A stretch of 64,000 nt of DNA, taken from positions 7,535,105 to 7,599,104 of the forward strand of contig NZ_ABIZ01000001.1 in assembly GCF_000172155.1 (NCBI RefSeq), given 5' to 3'. The notes under the pieces were generated by a model. The model did not search any database, was not told the origin of the DNA, and saw nothing but the letters and a program-made list of their open reading frames with translations. Origin of the DNA: Verrucomicrobium spinosum DSM 4136 = JCM 18804. GTDB lineage: Bacteria > Verrucomicrobiota > Verrucomicrobiia > Verrucomicrobiales > Verrucomicrobiaceae. Below, piece by piece: positions 62,537 through 64,000 of the stretch (positions are counted from its first letter, which is position 1; each line of letters opens with the position of its first letter). Made by a program: the position numbers and the translations under genes.

Positions 62537-64000
62537 CTACTTCACACCGGCACCGGTGGGAAGCTCCAGAGAGCCTTCCACATTTTTGCGGCGCATGCCC
62601 CCTGGCTGCTGCATGAGTTTTTGCAGAAGGGCAAGGTGCTGGTCATACACACCTCGTGGGCTCACGTCATGGCGTACGCAGATCCAGGCGGCCTTGCCGA
62701 CCACTTCACCCATCATTCCACAGGTTCGCATCACGCGAACCGGACCAATCGCCTCGCGATCCACGCTGATGTTTCGTCCCGCCATGAACAGGTTGTTGAT
62801 GTTCCTGCTGTAGAGGGTGCGATAAGGAGCCCAGTAGGGTCCCTTGTACTGATATTCTTTGCCCGTGGTGGCTTCTGAGATGAACTCCTGACCCTTCAAG
62901 TCCTTGCCAAAGGCCGGGTGGGGCACGTGGATGTCGATATGCCAGCTGTTGGGATAGGCGGGGTCTGGCCACTTGGTGCCTTTGCGGAAGTCTTCTGCCT
63001 TCAACACCACATCCCCCATGAGACGCCGGGACTCGCGTTTCCCGGCGATGAAAGCGCTCCACCCAAGCCTGTGGTTGGGGTACAGGCCGTCCACATTCTT
63101 GAGCGCATCCCAAGCACCATACATGGCCCGCATGTTCAGATCGCGAATCAGCTCAATTTCTTTGATCGAATCTTTGTCAAACCCACTCTCCCAGAACCAG
63201 CCCCCAAGATTGCTAATGGGAGTGTTGGCCCACTGGCCCTTTGCCCCTTTGCGCCCCGGGAAGGGTTTGTCCGTGAGATTCAACGCCCAGGGCACACGGG
63301 GGAAAGGGGCCGCGACCTGGCCAGCTTCTGCCAGCATGGAGAGTGCATCCTTGTCCTTGCACTCACACTTCAAAACTTGCTTCTGGTCCGCTTGATCCAG
63401 GACGTTCCACAAATTGCTGGCCCCCATGCTGCCCTCCTCGGACACCTCAAAGTCTGCTCCCGCCAGGAAGCCGACTGTCGCGTCCCCCGTGCAATCCGCA
63501 AAGAGCTTTCCGCTGATCTTTACACGACGAGCCGTTCGGACGTGCTGGGCGGTCACGCTCATGACGTGTGCTCCCTTTGTATCCACAGAGTTCACACGGT
63601 GCTCCATGAACAGTTTAAGTCCGGGCTCCTCTTTCACCACAGCCATCTTCCGCTGATCTTCATACACTTCGCCCCCTTTGCCATTGCCGCTCGCACTGCT
63701 CTTTTTCGGACAAATCTCTTCGACGATGTCTCCAATGTGCGGGAAGGGCTTTTGCCGTGTGTGCCCCTCAGGCCAGACCCGCACCTCGCTGCTGGCATTG
63801 CCTCCTAGAACTGGACGATCCTGCACCAGGGCCACACTCAAGCCCTGACGGGCTGCGGACACTGCGGCAGCCGTGCCTGCGACGCCCCCACCCACCACCA
63901 CCAGATCATAGCTGCCACCATCTGCTGGAGTGGGTGGCAGTCCCAGAGCAGAGCGACGCCAGGCTGTAAGTTCAGCAATGTCGTTGGGAGGGACGAAACC
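62537..64000 (-). CDS. FAD-dependent oxidoreductase, 5' end beyond window
   Basis: The open frame runs into the right edge, leaving 487 residues with the N-terminus missing. The dinucleotide-binding motif is YDLVVVGGGVAGTAAAVSAA (GxGxxG type), followed by LVQDRPVLGGNASSEVRVWP. Further on: KLFADCTGDATVGFLAGADF, KDSIKEIELIRDLNMRAMY, LGWSAFIAGKRESRRLMGDV and NLFMAGRNISVDREAIGPVR. This is the FAD_oxidored (pfam12831-like) class common in PVC bacteria. The substrate is unknown. It precedes the CxxCH gene on the same strand (155-base gap), so an oxidoreductase-cytochrome electron path is possible. The predicted export sequence, if any, is outside the window. Confidence 0.9.
   Translation of the reverse strand, partial: GFVPPNDIAELTAWRRSALGLPPTPADGGSYDLVVVGGGVAGTAAAVSAARQGLSVALVQDRPVLGGNASSEVRVWPEGHTRQKPFPHIGDIVEEICPKKSSASGNGKGGEVYEDQRKMAVVKEEPGLKLFMEHRVNSVDTKGAHVMSVTAQHVRTARRVKISGKLFADCTGDATVGFLAGADFEVSEEGSMGASNLWNVLDQADQKQVLKCECKDKDALSMLAEAGQVAAPFPRVPWALNLTDKPFPGRKGAKGQWANTPISNLGGWFWESGFDKDSIKEIELIRDLNMRAMYGAWDALKNVDGLYPNHRLGWSAFIAGKRESRRLMGDVVLKAEDFRKGTKWPDPAYPNSWHIDIHVPHPAFGKDLKGQEFISEATTGKEYQYKGPYWAPYRTLYSRNINNLFMAGRNISVDREAIGPVRVMRTCGMMGEVVGKAAWICVRHDVSPRGVYDQHLALLQKLMQQPGGMRRKNVEGSLELPTGAGVK

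Noticed and set aside
1..64000. CRISPR arrays, tRNA, rRNA, phage and intact transposase genes
   Set aside because: I found no regularly spaced direct repeats, no cloverleaf-like or rRNA-like segments and no transposase or integrase motifs.

Overview
The window reads as high-GC chromosomal DNA from a member of the Verrucomicrobiota, most likely order Verrucomicrobiales (the Verrucomicrobium / Prosthecobacter neighbourhood). The placement is inferred from lineage-typical families: a Verru_Chthon cassette (vccB-vccC-vccA), a TIGR02597-type protein, PVC-type CxxCH cytochrome and FAD-oxidoreductase genes, a PEP-CTERM protein, and three DUF1800-DUF1501 gene pairs. I saw no rRNA, tRNA, CRISPR array, phage gene or intact insertion sequence. 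Starts mostly lack a GGAGG-type Shine-Dalgarno sequence and often have a pyrimidine-rich leader.

Layout. 1-5.3 kb (minus): three pilin-like cassette genes, the last (vccA) cut by the left edge. 5.5-8.2 kb (plus): a translationally coupled histidine kinase and NarL-type regulator, divergent from the cassette, with a consensus -10 box and two small inverted repeats upstream. 8.2-8.46 kb: a complex palindromic repeat. 8.46-21.7 kb (minus): one long operon of eight genes transcribed from 21.7 kb leftwards: BatA/vWA protein, DUF4175-like membrane protein, HtrA-like protease, vWA/glutamine-amidotransferase-like membrane protein, beta-propeller lipoprotein-like protein, caspase-fold-like protein, MoxR ATPase, DUF58. 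21.7-22.2 kb: divergent intergenic space holding an inverted pair of a dispersed repeat.

22.2-26.3 kb and 28.8-35.5 kb (plus) carry DUF1800-DUF1501 pairs 1 and 2. They are separated by a lower-GC stretch with a PEP-CTERM protein and a TIGR02597 protein (minus). 35.5-42.8 kb (plus) holds two small anchored or secreted unknowns and a giant subtilase. 43-46.6 kb carries an exo/endonuclease-phosphatase, a glycosyltransferase, an orphan LuxR-type regulator and a decayed region with a probable DUF1501 remnant. 46.6-51.2 kb has a secreted PQQ-type propeller, a secretin and a PAS-AraC regulator. 51.5-57.1 kb (minus) is DUF1800-DUF1501 pair 3, preceded by a XylR-like AraC regulator. 59.2-64 kb (minus) is a PVC-type c-type cytochrome protein and a FAD-dependent oxidoreductase cut by the right edge.

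Common theme: almost every product is predicted to be exported or membrane-bound, which suggests a cell-surface and secretion oriented region. Pilin-like proteins, a secretin, a MoxR/vWA membrane maturation machine and Tat-exported DUF1501 proteins lie together with very large adhesin- or hydrolase-like proteins. The functional link between these blocks is inference; no protein here was searched against a database.
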